Positions 1 to 7,029 of a stretch of DNA of 15,137 nucleotides are shown here, piece after piece. Under the pieces are notes generated by a model, which did not search any database, was not told the origin of the DNA, and saw only the letters and a program-made list of their open reading frames with translations. This stretch comes from an uncultured Bacteroidota bacterium (GTDB lineage: Bacteria > Bacteroidota > Bacteroidia > Bacteroidales > SZUA-534): contig CALABN010000019.1 in the NCBI GenBank assembly GCA_937885735.1, forward strand, positions 1 to 15,137, in the 5' to 3' direction. Each line of letters opens with the position of its first letter. Position 1 is the stretch's first letter. The translations under genes and the position numbers were made by a program.

Positions 1-1
1 C

Positions 2-490
2 ATTTCCGACGATTTCTCGTTTACGCTTGTCGTGCTTGTGACCTTGCTTGCCGTGTTTTTCTGCCTTTATCTTTTTGTAGGTGAGATAAGTTCGCGGTTC
101 AAGTTCAAGGCTTGGCCGTGGCTTGAACGATTTGTGACAAGCGCCAGCCTGCATACCAAAAGGCAGTTGGCAGATGCATTTCTTTTGTCGTGCTTAAGGT
201 ATGCTGTCTTTTCGGGCCAGTTTTTCTTGGTGCTGATGTCGGTTGGAATGGAATCCAGCGCACTCGATTTGTTCAGCGCCATAGCCTTTACATATTGCAT
301 TGTAACACTGATACCTACATTTGCGTTATTTGAGTGGGGTGTGAGGGGCTCGGTGGCTATGCTCTTTTTTGTTCCGATAGGCGGACAGCCAACGCAGATA
401 GTTGGCGCAACGGTGATTGTCTGGCTGATGAACGTTGGCATTCCCGCCTTGGCTGGCGTCTTGTGGTCAGTCAAGCCAACCAGGGAATGA
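2..490 (+). CDS. Lysylphosphatidylglycerol synthase TM / flippase-like membrane protein, 3' part
   Basis: The frame is open from base 2, so only the last 162 residues are seen and the start lies upstream of the window. The visible part is very hydrophobic, with about four membrane segments: one at its start (FTLVVLVTLLAVFFCLYLF), one around RYAVFSGQFFLVLMSVG, one around the TYCIVTLIPTFALF stretch, and a last one near the C-terminus (GATVIVWLMNVGIPALAGVLW). The order 'LRYAVFSGQF', then 'PTFALFEWGVRGSVA', then a C-terminal hydrophobic helix matches the YbhN/UPF0104-type (lysylphosphatidylglycerol synthase TM region) family as found in Bacteroidetes. In that family the 'GVRGSV' stretch corresponds to the conserved glycine-arginine motif. 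Members sit in the inner membrane and are linked to lipid or lipid-linked sugar translocation; the substrate here cannot be told. It is convergent with the polymerase gene at 626. Family call fairly sure, function not. Confidence 0.75.
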   Translation: MSDDFSFTLVVLVTLLAVFFCLYLFVGEISSRFKFKAWPWLERFVTSASLHTKRQLADAFLLSCLRYAVFSGQFFLVLMSVGMESSALDLFSAIAFTYCIVTLIPTFALFEWGVRGSVAMLFFVPIGGQPTQIVGATVIVWLMNVGIPALAGVLWSVKPTRE

Positions 491-625
491 AGGACACGGC
501 CAATTGCGACAATGTTGTGTTATAAGATGTTGTGTGAGATGTCTATGCTTGATATCATCTAAACTGTTTGTTTAATTTATGTAGATGCCATTCCCCTATT
601 TTCAGTCAGTGATTCGTGCTTAAAA

Positions 626-1846
626 TCAATCTTCGTCACAGTCTGTTTTGTCCGCATCGGTGCCAGAAAGGGCGCTGTGGATGGTTTCCGACCCGAACTT
701 GTTGTTAATCTCGTCCATAGCCCGCATCAGTTTTTCGCTTCTCTTCAGGTCGTTTTTGGCAAACAGGTCGAGTTGTACGGCGTCGGCAGGCACAATGTCG
801 GTCAGCACAATTCCCATTTTCTTATACATATAGCCAGGGGCGAAAATCTTGTCGAGCAGTTTCAGCGCGGTGTCAATAATCACCCTTGTGTCTTGTGTGG
901 GCATTGACAGTTTGATAGTGTCAGATGCCGAATATTGCGGAAGGTCGGGGCGGTGGCGGTTGGTGCGTATAAACAGCGTGACCGACCCGCAAATGCTGTG
1001 CTGTTCACGCAACTTGAATGCCAGTTTCGACGAGAAATCGGCAATCATAGGCTTGAGTTTCGCCTTTTGGTCGGTCATATAGGTGAAAGTGAGCGACTGC
1101 ATCATACTTTTCTGGACAGCATTTCTTTCAATGTCGATGGAAGGTTCGCCGTGCAGTTCCTTCCACGTGTTCCAGCCACCCATTTTCATAGAGTGTCTGA
1201 CGTATATTTCCGACATTTTGAAGAAATCGGACGCCGTGGCAATGCCATTTTGTGAAAGGAAGGCCGAATGAGCGCGACCGATGCCCCAAACCTCGTTGAT
1301 GGGCAGAGTGGCGAGCGCCTTTTCGCGGTTTTCTTCCGACAAGATGCAAATGCCCTTGTAGCCCTTGTAGCGTTTGGCGTACCACGTGGCCACCTTGGCA
1401 AGCGTGTAAGTCTGCGAGCAACCGCAACTGACTGGAATGTCGGTTTTTTCAAGAATAAGGTCCTTCACCTGCTTTACGTATTTCCGCACTTCGCTCTCGT
1501 CGTCGATTGGCAGGTAGCCGAAAAACTCGTCGATGCTGTATTGTATGAAATCCTGCACAATGTCTTGTTCAATGACAAGTTGCATTATCTGTCGCGATGT
1601 GTTCCTATACTTGTTGTGGTCGACGCGGAACATTGTGACGTTGTTGTCGGCAATGAGTTTCTTTACCTGAAAGACAGGATTTCCGCGCTTGAGCCCAAGC
1701 TTTTTCGCCTCGTCGGTGAGGGCGAGTATGATGCCTCCGCCAGCCTCGTTGCTGTTGGCCACCACTACGGGCTTTCCCTTGAGTTCGGGATGAAAAGCCA
1801 CTTCGCAGCTTGCGAAAAAACTGTTGCAGTCGATATGGATTATCAT
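626..1846 (-). CDS. UmuC-like Y-family (translesion) DNA polymerase
   Basis: A 406-residue protein with the UmuC plan. The palm motif IDCNSFFASCE has catalytic Asp6 and steric-gate Phe11, and SIDEFF supplies Asp106 and Glu107, so the metal-binding triad is complete. Further signatures are CGCSQTYTLAKVA (fingers/thumb side, 141-153), WGIGR (187-191), LHGEPS (231-236), and the C-terminal little-finger region. QLDLF (358-362) fits a beta-clamp-binding motif, and an acidic tail follows. The length and the WGIGR, GEP and QLDLF landmarks favour UmuC over DinB. The protein would copy past damaged bases during stress. The UmuC-typical Arg just before the EAK fingers motif is replaced (ALTDEAK, residues 42-48). 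No umuD-like gene lies beside it. The gene follows frr on the same strand but comes 21 nt after a terminator, and I see no clear promoter in that gap. Start ATG chosen because it begins directly with the palm strand. Confidence 0.9.
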   Translation of the reverse strand: MIIHIDCNSFFASCEVAFHPELKGKPVVVANSNEAGGGIILALTDEAKKLGLKRGNPVFQVKKLIADNNVTMFRVDHNKYRNTSRQIMQLVIEQDIVQDFIQYSIDEFFGYLPIDDESEVRKYVKQVKDLILEKTDIPVSCGCSQTYTLAKVATWYAKRYKGYKGICILSEENREKALATLPINEVWGIGRAHSAFLSQNGIATASDFFKMSEIYVRHSMKMGGWNTWKELHGEPSIDIERNAVQKSMMQSLTFTYMTDQKAKLKPMIADFSSKLAFKLREQHSICGSVTLFIRTNRHRPDLPQYSASDTIKLSMPTQDTRVIIDTALKLLDKIFAPGYMYKKMGIVLTDIVPADAVQLDLFAKNDLKRSEKLMRAMDEINNKFGSETIHSALSGTDADKTDCDED

Positions 1847-1867
1847 TGATGACGCGGTGTTTTAGAC

Positions 1868-1900
1868 AAAAAAAGCCTCCTGCATTGCAGAAGGCCTTTT
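1868..1900 (-). terminator. Rho-independent terminator after frr
   Basis: On the minus strand the arms GCCTTCTGC and GCAGGAGGC pair around an AAT loop with one central mismatch. Seven T follow directly. It lies 19 nt past the frr stop codon and only 21 nt before the start of the UmuC-like gene, so that polymerase is either read through from frr or has a promoter I did not recognise. Confidence 0.85.
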
Positions 1901-1918
1901 ATTCTGACTTACAGCAGG

Positions 1919-2488
1919 TCAGATTGCCATAATGTCTTGTTCCTTTTTCTTTATCAGTTCGTCAACTTTATTGATGAAGGTGTCGGTCAGTTTTTGCATA
2001 TTGTCTTCGGCGTCTTTTGCCAAGTCTTCGGCCAGGCCGTCCTTCTTCATCTTCTTGAATGCCTCGTTGGCGTCCTTGCGAGCATTGCGGATGATGATTT
2101 TGGTGCTTTCGCCTTCCTGTTTTGCCTGTTTCACCAAATCCTTGCGACGTTCCTCGGTCAATGGCGGAACGGCAATTATTATTGATTCGCCGTTGTTGGT
2201 TGGGTTGAATCCCAAATTTGAAACCATAATGGCCTTTTCAATAACGTCGAACATCTTCTTTTCCCACGGTTGGATTTTGATAGTGCGGGCATCGGGCACT
2301 GTCACGTTTGAAACTTGCGACAGGCTCATCTGCGAGCCGTAGTAGTCGACCATAACGTTGTCCAAAACCCTTACATCGGCTTTACCTGCACGAATATGGG
2401 CGATTGATTCTTCAAGGAAATCAACTGACTTGGCCATTTGGGCTTTTGTCTTGTCTATTTGCTTTTTTACGTCTTCTTGTGTCATCAT
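1919..2488 (-). CDS. frr: Ribosome recycling factor
   Basis: A 189-residue cytoplasmic protein that, with EF-G, splits post-termination ribosomes. It is collinear with the family: an N-terminal helix with 'AHIRAGKADVRVLDNVMVDYYGS' (about 30-52), the 'VTVPDARTIKIQPWEKKM' beta region (about 63-80), 'IEKAIMVSNLGFNPTNNG' (about 83-100), the signature 'PPLTEERRKDLVKQAKQEGE' (about 108-127), and 'IRNARKDANEAFKKMKKDGLAEDLAKDAED' leading into the last long helix. Length is normal (about 185 is usual). It starts 15 nt after pyrH, the common bacterial pyrH-frr order, and is almost certainly cotranscribed with it. Two consecutive ATG codons (2488 and 2485) leave the exact start uncertain by one residue. 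Confidence 0.98.
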   Translation of the reverse strand: MMTQEDVKKQIDKTKAQMAKSVDFLEESIAHIRAGKADVRVLDNVMVDYYGSQMSLSQVSNVTVPDARTIKIQPWEKKMFDVIEKAIMVSNLGFNPTNNGESIIIAVPPLTEERRKDLVKQAKQEGESTKIIIRNARKDANEAFKKMKKDGLAEDLAKDAEDNMQKLTDTFINKVDELIKKKEQDIMAI

Positions 2489-2503
2489 AGCCGTATGTAT
2501 TAA

Positions 2504-3217
2504 TTATTTAATGGTTACTAAAGTTCCAATGTTTTCGCCCTTGATAACCTTGATGAGGTTGCCAGGCTTGTCCATATTGAACACGACGATAGGCAGGTTG
2601 TTTTCCTTGCACATTGTGGTGGCTGTAAGGTCCATAACCTTGAGACCCTTGTTGTATATTTCGTCGTAAGTGATGGTGTCGAATTTGGTTGCGGTTGGGT
2701 CCTTTTCAGGGTCGGCGGTGTAGATGCCGTCAACGCGGGTGCCCTTCAGCATAACGTCGGCCTCAATCTCTATTCCGCGAAGCGATGAGCCAGTGTCGGT
2801 GGTGAAGTAAGGGTTGCCTGTTCCGGCAGAGAATATGGCCACTTCGCCGTTGTTCATAGCCTCAAGGGCTTTGGGTTTTGAGTAGAGTTCGCCAATAGGT
2901 TCCATTCTGATGGCGGTAAGTACGCGTGCCTTTTGTCCGACGCTTTCAAGGGCAGAGCAGAGCGCCATTGCATTGATGACCGTTGCAAGCATACCCATTT
3001 GGTCGCCTTTGTAGCGGTCAAATCCCTTTGATGCACCGCTCAAACCGCGGAAAATGTTGCCACCGCCAATGACGATGCCAATCTGCACGCCCATTTCGGC
3101 TATTTCCTTAATCTGCTGTGCGTACTCACCCAAACGTTGTGGGTCGATGCCGTAGCCTTGCTTGCCCATTAGCGATTCACCGCTTAATTTCAGCAATATG
3201 CGTTTGTATTTTGCCAT
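2504..3217 (-). CDS. pyrH: UMP kinase (uridylate kinase)
   Basis: A 237-residue member of the amino-acid kinase family that phosphorylates UMP to UDP with ATP in pyrimidine nucleotide synthesis. Visible motifs are the N-terminal KLSGESLMG (10-18, phosphate-binding Lys10), GGGNIFRG (51-58), GDQMGMLATVINA (71-83), FSAGTGNPYFTTDT (129-142, UMP-binding loop and Asp141), and LKGTRVDGIYTADP (157-170, nucleotide site). Length and order are typical of bacterial homohexameric PyrH. It is the first gene of the minus-strand pyrH-frr pair and is preceded by a plausible -7 element at 3243-3250. The ATG start gives the family-typical 'MAKYKRILLKLSGES' beginning. Confidence 0.98.
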   Translation of the reverse strand: MAKYKRILLKLSGESLMGKQGYGIDPQRLGEYAQQIKEIAEMGVQIGIVIGGGNIFRGLSGASKGFDRYKGDQMGMLATVINAMALCSALESVGQKARVLTAIRMEPIGELYSKPKALEAMNNGEVAIFSAGTGNPYFTTDTGSSLRGIEIEADVMLKGTRVDGIYTADPEKDPTATKFDTITYDEIYNKGLKVMDLTATTMCKENNLPIVVFNMDKPGNLIKVIKGENIGTLVTIK

Positions 3218-3242
3218 AAATTGTTGTTTTTATTTTGGGTGA

Positions 3243-3271
3243 TAAAGGTAAAACAAATTCCAAAATGGAAA
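3243..3271 (-). promoter_or_regulatory. Candidate pyrH-frr promoter
   Basis: The minus strand carries TACCTTTA (3250-3243), one base off the Bacteroidetes -7 consensus TAnnTTTG. TTTC lies 17 nt upstream (3271-3268) as a weak -33. The implied 5' leader is about 20 nt. Spacing is shorter than the usual 19-21, so support is moderate. Confidence 0.35.
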
Positions 3272-3346
3272 TGTGAAATTGCATAAAGTTGAAAGTTGAG
3301 TGCATTAGTGCCTGGTGTTGGGTAAAGTTGAAGGTTGAATCGGTAA

Positions 3347-3366
3347 AGACGCAAAATTTTGCGTCT
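3347..3366. repeat. Perfect 20-nt palindrome
   Basis: AGACGCAAAATTTTGCGTCT is perfectly self-complementary with no loop. It is followed by GTAC and resembles the arms of dispersed palindromic repeats carrying 'AGACGC' ends. No T tract follows, so it is not a standard terminator. Confidence 0.8.
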
Positions 3367-3465
3367 GTACAGGGGATAATCACAGATATTAGTGATTAAA
3401 ATCCCTAAATAAAGTTTAGGGTTGAAAGTTGAATCGTGTAGAGATTTAGAAAAATCCCGCTGTAG

Positions 3466-3485
3466 GGACGTCGCGTGCGGCGTCC
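3466..3485. repeat. GC-rich imperfect palindrome
   Basis: GGACGTCGC pairs with GCGGCGTCC around GT (one T:G wobble). It sits in AT-rich surroundings, preceded by GTAG. The contrast in base composition and the symmetric arms suggest a REP-like dispersed element rather than a terminator. Confidence 0.6.
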
Positions 3486-3703
3486 GTGTGTAAATGTTTA
3501 GATGTTTTGTTATTTTGAATTTTGAATTGTGAATTCTGAAAGTTTCGGGAGTGAATTTTGAATAGAATAAATCTATGGTTTTAGCATTGTCAACAGGCAG
3601 TCGTCTATGGTTCATCTTTTACATATCATATGGTGCGGTAAGATGGTTGAGTTCCGTATGCCATAGAATAGCTAGATATATGGTTTGGTTGCAGAAGTAT
3701 GAC

Positions 3704-3730
3704 AAAAAAACCCAAGATTTGCATCTTGGG
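3704..3730 (-). terminator. Orphan rho-independent terminator hairpin
   Basis: On the minus strand CCCAAGAT and ATCTTGGG pair perfectly around a 4-nt loop and are followed by seven T. No minus-strand gene is seen upstream of it (3731-4088). It could end a short RNA, stop stray transcription into pyrH, or be a relic. Confidence 0.65.
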
Positions 3731-3831
3731 CTTGCATGAAGAAATATTTGCTATCGTAATGGATAACCATTATTAATTATCAACGGTATGGCCGCCGATT
3801 AAAATACGGTGCAATTTTAATTAAAAAGAAT

Positions 3832-3850
3832 ATACCTATACAATAGGTAT
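3832..3850. repeat. ATACCTAT inverted repeat upstream of sensor gene
   Basis: ATACCTAT and ATAGGTAT are perfect inverted arms around ACA. A further ATACCTAC half-like copy follows at about 3853. It lies about 180 nt upstream of the sensor promoter. It may be a regulator site or a chance product of the AT-rich block. Confidence 0.4.
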
Positions 3851-4029
3851 TTATACCTACGCTCTTTTAAGTATTTGATTTTTAAATAAATAAAAAAATA
3901 TAAAAATCACACGTTTTAATCATTTCCATATATCAAAAAACTGGCGCAAACAAACTTTGAGGTTTTTCGCTCTTTTGGATAACTAAATTTGAAAAAAATT
4001 CCCATATTTATTTTTTGGTTTAGTATGAG

Positions 4030-4063
4030 TTTGTGCTGTTTGGTTAACAAACTTGTATTTTTG
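4030..4063 (+). promoter_or_regulatory. Promoter of the first sensor gene
   Basis: TATTTTTG (4056-4063) matches the Bacteroidetes -7 consensus TAnnTTTG exactly. TTTG at 4030-4033 is a -33 with a slightly long 22-nt gap. The expected start of transcription (about 4070) lies before the ATG at 4089 and after an in-frame TTG at 4053, so it supports the ATG as start. Confidence 0.6.
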
Positions 4064-4088
4064 TGTTACAAAAGAAAATAGACAAATT

Positions 4089-6797
4089 ATGAAAGTCAGG
4101 ATTCGATTGAGTTATAGAGTACTTTTTCTTGTTTTGGGAACAGTATTTCTAGTAATATTCTTTGCTGCGCGCATAATTAACAACCAATTTAGGTCATCCA
4201 TTGTTGAAACTGTGGCTAACCGAGATGCGTCAATGCTTGAAAAAGTAGCCACAACGATATCAAACATATCGGACGGAGAGTATCAAGGTTTGCTGACAGT
4301 AAAATCAGTCATAGAATCTACTATTGACAACGATTTTAACGAGAATGAGCCTCTTTTCAAAAGTTTTTTGAAAGGTATTTGCAATGGCAACGATATGATT
4401 GCCGGTTCATGGCTTAGCTTGGACAATGGCTACGTTTTGGGTTATGGCAACGGACGTTCGACAATTAAAGCCGAGAACACTCAATACGGCATTGATACTG
4501 ACAGAGAATCTATCGATTATGATATGGAACTCCACGAAGACCCGTTCTATATTGTGCGCGAAAACGAAAGAGCCGTTGTTGGTGAACCAAAGGTGCTTCA
4601 ACAGGAAGGTTCTAAACGAACAATGACATTTTGCATAGCCGTACCTATTGTTAAGGACGGTTCCACAATTGGTGCCTTGGGTACAGACATCAGCATAAAC
4701 AACTTGCGCACATTAATCGACACTACCTGCATCGAAAACGAGAAGTCGATAACAATACTGTCGGCAAACAACATAATTTTGGATTATTTCAATTCAGACT
4801 TCATTGGCTTGCAAATAGCCGAAATAGACTCCTTAATGTTTAATTCCGACACCACTCAGGCCAACTTCTTCATCATAAAGGGGTCTACTGGTGCCGACAG
4901 TGTTTACTGCACTAAAAAGATGGTGGCCCCCGCCAACCTAGGCAACCAATGGCAACTTATCGCAAGCACGTCAATGGCAGAAATTGAATCACAGATAAAT
5001 GAATCCCTTACTTTCGTGACAAAGGTCATCATCTTTGGATTGGTGTTGCTGGCAGTCATCATTTTCATGCTGTCGGTGAAAATAGTTACGCCTATCAACA
5101 AAGTCAATTCAATCATCAACAAACTGTCGCTCGGACAGGTTGACGACGCACTGAAAATGGACATTGAAAGCAACGATGAACTTGGGCAGATGGCCGACTC
5201 GTCGAACAAGGTGGTGCAAGGTCTGCTGCAAGTGACCAAATTTGCAGAAAACATTGGCAACGGCAATTCCGACTACAAGTTTACGCCATTGAGCGACAAG
5301 GACGTGCTTGGTAACGCCATCATTGAAATGAAAAACAGCCTCGACCGCGCAAAGGAAGAGGAGGTGCAACGCCGCGAAGAGGAAGCACAACTCAACTGGG
5401 CATCTAACGGCATAAACTTGTTCAACAAGGTGTTGCGCGTCGACAACAACGACATAAAGATTCTGGCCGAAGAGATTATCAAGAACCTGACCCTTTACCT
5501 CGACTCGCAAATGGGCGCCCTGTACGTCACACAAAGCAACCGCGAGGGTGTGGAACTGATTTCACATATAGGCTTTGACAAGGAAAAGGCCGCCAACAAC
5601 TCGTTTGTGGCTCCTGGCGACGGACTCATCGGCAGGGCTTTCCTTGAAAAGGAAACCATATTCATTAGCGAGATTCCTGCCAATATGGACAAAATCAGTT
5701 CAGGCCTTGGCCGCGCACTTCCAAAATCGGCTTTGGTGGTTCCGCTCATCTACAACAAGACCCTGGTCGGACTCATCGAGATTTACTCGTTCAAGGTTCT
5801 GCAACAATACCAGATAGCATTTGTCGAGAAACTGTCGGAAAACATTGCTTCCACCATATCAACGGTGAAGATTAACGGCGAGACGGCTCAACTGCTTGAA
5901 AAGTCAAAGAAACAGGCCGAAGTGCTCGAACAGCAGGAAGAGGAAATCCGCCAAAATATGGAAGAGATGCAGGCCACTCAGGAAGAATCGACCGAAAAGG
6001 AAGAGGAACTGACGTCGATTATTTCAGGATTCTGCTCCATTGTGCCAATTGTCCACTACGACACAAGCCGACGCATCACCGACGCCAACGAGGATTTCCT
6101 CAACCTGCTGAAGACAAAGAAGGATAAACTCATTGGCAAGATTCACAAGTCGGAACTGTTTATGAACGAGAAGGAACAAGCTGAACACGACAGGTTCTGG
6201 GAAGAACTGCTTGAAGGCAACATTATGGAAACCGAAGAGATGTTTGTCGACGGTAAAAAGAACATGTGGCTTCTTGAACGGTTCATCCCTGTAAAGGACG
6301 CTTCCACAAACGAGATAACCGAAATAGTGGCTGTAGGCATCGACATCACCGAACAGAAGAAGATAGAGGAACGCATACAGATGGTTCAGGAAGGCATCTT
6401 GCCTGAAGACCTGAAGAAGAACCTGGGCAAGCAGGAAATAGAGGTAAAGCAACGCCTTGTCGACCTTACTCACCTCAATATGGTCTACAAGAACGACGAC
6501 AAGAAGATAACAATCATACTGAAACGTTATCAAGAGCAGATTCCTGCACAAATTGCCGACATTGGCGACTCTGTAAAGCGTCGCGACTACAAGGTGATGA
6601 AGATGGACATAAAGTCGCTCAAGACCAAAATCAACTATTTGGGCATCAAGCCTATATACAATGCGCTTGACGAAATGCTGACTCTGATTGCCGAAAACAA
6701 GGATATGACTTCAATACCGCAAATATATGAAACGATAAAGGCCAACTGGGACTTGGCTTACACCGAACTTGTTGAACTATTGGGTAATGAGGCTTAA
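4089..6797 (+). CDS. Membrane sensor: Cache-HAMP-GAF-coiled coil-PAS with degenerate Hpt-like C-terminus
   Basis: A 902-residue inner-membrane sensor. TM1 is at about 10-29 and the periplasmic Cache-like region at about 31-307, with DPFYIV at 151 and a GALGTDIS motif at 195-202 as in dCache domains. TM2 is at about 310-330, followed by a HAMP-like segment (about 331-385; VTPINKV then DELGQMA) and a second helical FAENIGNGN segment. GAF is at about 455-595. A Glu/Gln-rich coiled coil at about 598-645 contains RQNMEEMQATQEE. PAS is at about 645-757, ending in DITEQ. The tail, about 785-897, has the Hpt helical pattern, but the expected phospho-His position is Lys842 (KSLKTKINYLG against the usual HxLKxxxxxLG). 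No kinase, GGDEF or chemoreceptor signalling domain is present. ATG 4089 was chosen because the promoter -7 overlaps the upstream TTG. It is followed by a paralogue at 7030. Ligand and partner unknown. Confidence 0.88.
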   Translation: MKVRIRLSYRVLFLVLGTVFLVIFFAARIINNQFRSSIVETVANRDASMLEKVATTISNISDGEYQGLLTVKSVIESTIDNDFNENEPLFKSFLKGICNGNDMIAGSWLSLDNGYVLGYGNGRSTIKAENTQYGIDTDRESIDYDMELHEDPFYIVRENERAVVGEPKVLQQEGSKRTMTFCIAVPIVKDGSTIGALGTDISINNLRTLIDTTCIENEKSITILSANNIILDYFNSDFIGLQIAEIDSLMFNSDTTQANFFIIKGSTGADSVYCTKKMVAPANLGNQWQLIASTSMAEIESQINESLTFVTKVIIFGLVLLAVIIFMLSVKIVTPINKVNSIINKLSLGQVDDALKMDIESNDELGQMADSSNKVVQGLLQVTKFAENIGNGNSDYKFTPLSDKDVLGNAIIEMKNSLDRAKEEEVQRREEEAQLNWASNGINLFNKVLRVDNNDIKILAEEIIKNLTLYLDSQMGALYVTQSNREGVELISHIGFDKEKAANNSFVAPGDGLIGRAFLEKETIFISEIPANMDKISSGLGRALPKSALVVPLIYNKTLVGLIEIYSFKVLQQYQIAFVEKLSENIASTISTVKINGETAQLLEKSKKQAEVLEQQEEEIRQNMEEMQATQEESTEKEEELTSIISGFCSIVPIVHYDTSRRITDANEDFLNLLKTKKDKLIGKIHKSELFMNEKEQAEHDRFWEELLEGNIMETEEMFVDGKKNMWLLERFIPVKDASTNEITEIVAVGIDITEQKKIEERIQMVQEGILPEDLKKNLGKQEIEVKQRLVDLTHLNMVYKNDDKKITIILKRYQEQIPAQIADIGDSVKRRDYKVMKMDIKSLKTKINYLGIKPIYNALDEMLTLIAENKDMTSIPQIYETIKANWDLAYTELVELLGNEA

Positions 6798-6818
6798 GGT
6801 GAATTCCATAAATTCACC
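6798..6818. repeat. Hairpin directly after the first sensor gene
   Basis: GGTGAATT and AATTCACC pair perfectly around CCATA, starting at the base after the TAA stop. There is no T tract, so it may be an mRNA 3'-end stabiliser or a weak attenuator between the two sensor genes. In the remaining 200 bases before 7030 I see no convincing gene and only a weak promoter-like TAATTTTT at 6997. Confidence 0.5.
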
Positions 6819-7029
6819 GTTTGAAACATGAACATAACAAAATGGACGATATGAACTTTTCAAGTCTTTTGGTTTTCTCTTGGCATCTTGCTGTTCGTCA
6901 GTCGGTCACAATGCCCGCATTGCTCCCTTATTCCGCACAGCAATCTGCTCAAGACAAAATCCAAAATCCTTTGAAATCAATTTATAGAACCCACCTTAAT
7001 TTTTTTCGATGAACTAAAAAAACACGACA

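Larger units (their letters stand above)
3284..3563. repeat. Cluster of degenerate direct repeats and short palindromes
   Basis: GTTGAAAGTTGA-like units occur near 3288, 3326 and 3421. Between and after them are the palindromes at 3347-3366, 3377-3398 (TAATCAC/GTGATTA), 3403-3421 (CCCTAAA/TTTAGGG) and 3466-3485. A TTTTGAATTTTGAATTGTGA tract closes the cluster. This type of low-complexity plus palindrome intergenic filler is familiar in Bacteroidetes genomes; that statement is from memory, not from a search. Confidence 0.6.
3218..4088. other. Long intergenic region between divergent pyrH and sensor gene
   Basis: About 870 bases without a convincing gene. From pyrH outwards it holds the likely pyrH promoter, three degenerate copies of a GTTGAAAGTTGAA-like direct repeat, several short palindromes, a TTTGAATT-rich tract (about 3512-3563), an orphan minus-strand terminator hairpin, a very AT-rich block with an ATACCTAT inverted repeat, and the promoter of the plus-strand sensor gene. 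The short minus-strand frames here run through the repeats and show no family features. Confidence 0.7.

Noticed and set aside
1268..1849. Long plus-strand frame opposite the polymerase gene
   Set aside because: Antisense shadow of the UmuC-like gene, which has intact catalytic motifs; no family features in the plus frame.
3190..3615. Minus-strand open frame of 141 codons upstream of pyrH
   Set aside because: It runs through the palindromes and GTTGAA/TTGAATT repeats, overlaps the pyrH start, and its translation has no domain pattern.
3672..3770. Minus-strand 32-codon frame ending near the orphan terminator
   Set aside because: It reads straight through the terminator hairpin and T tract and has no leader-peptide features.
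3940..3960. Possible sigma-54 promoter (CTGGCGC ... TTTGA)
   Set aside because: The -12 GC dinucleotide and the correct spacing are missing.
4053..4088. Upstream TTG start for the first sensor
   Set aside because: It lies inside the promoter, with the -7 TATTTTTG at 4056-4063; the ATG at 4089 gives a normal short tail before TM1.
6024..6551. Long minus-strand frame opposite the first sensor
   Set aside because: Shadow of the PAS/C-terminal coding region with composition typical of antisense reading.
6821..7012. Small plus-strand frame (63 codons from TTG) between the two sensors
   Set aside because: No promoter, ribosome-binding site, or recognisable sequence; the two other plus frames here are similarly open for short stretches. 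A relic cannot be excluded.
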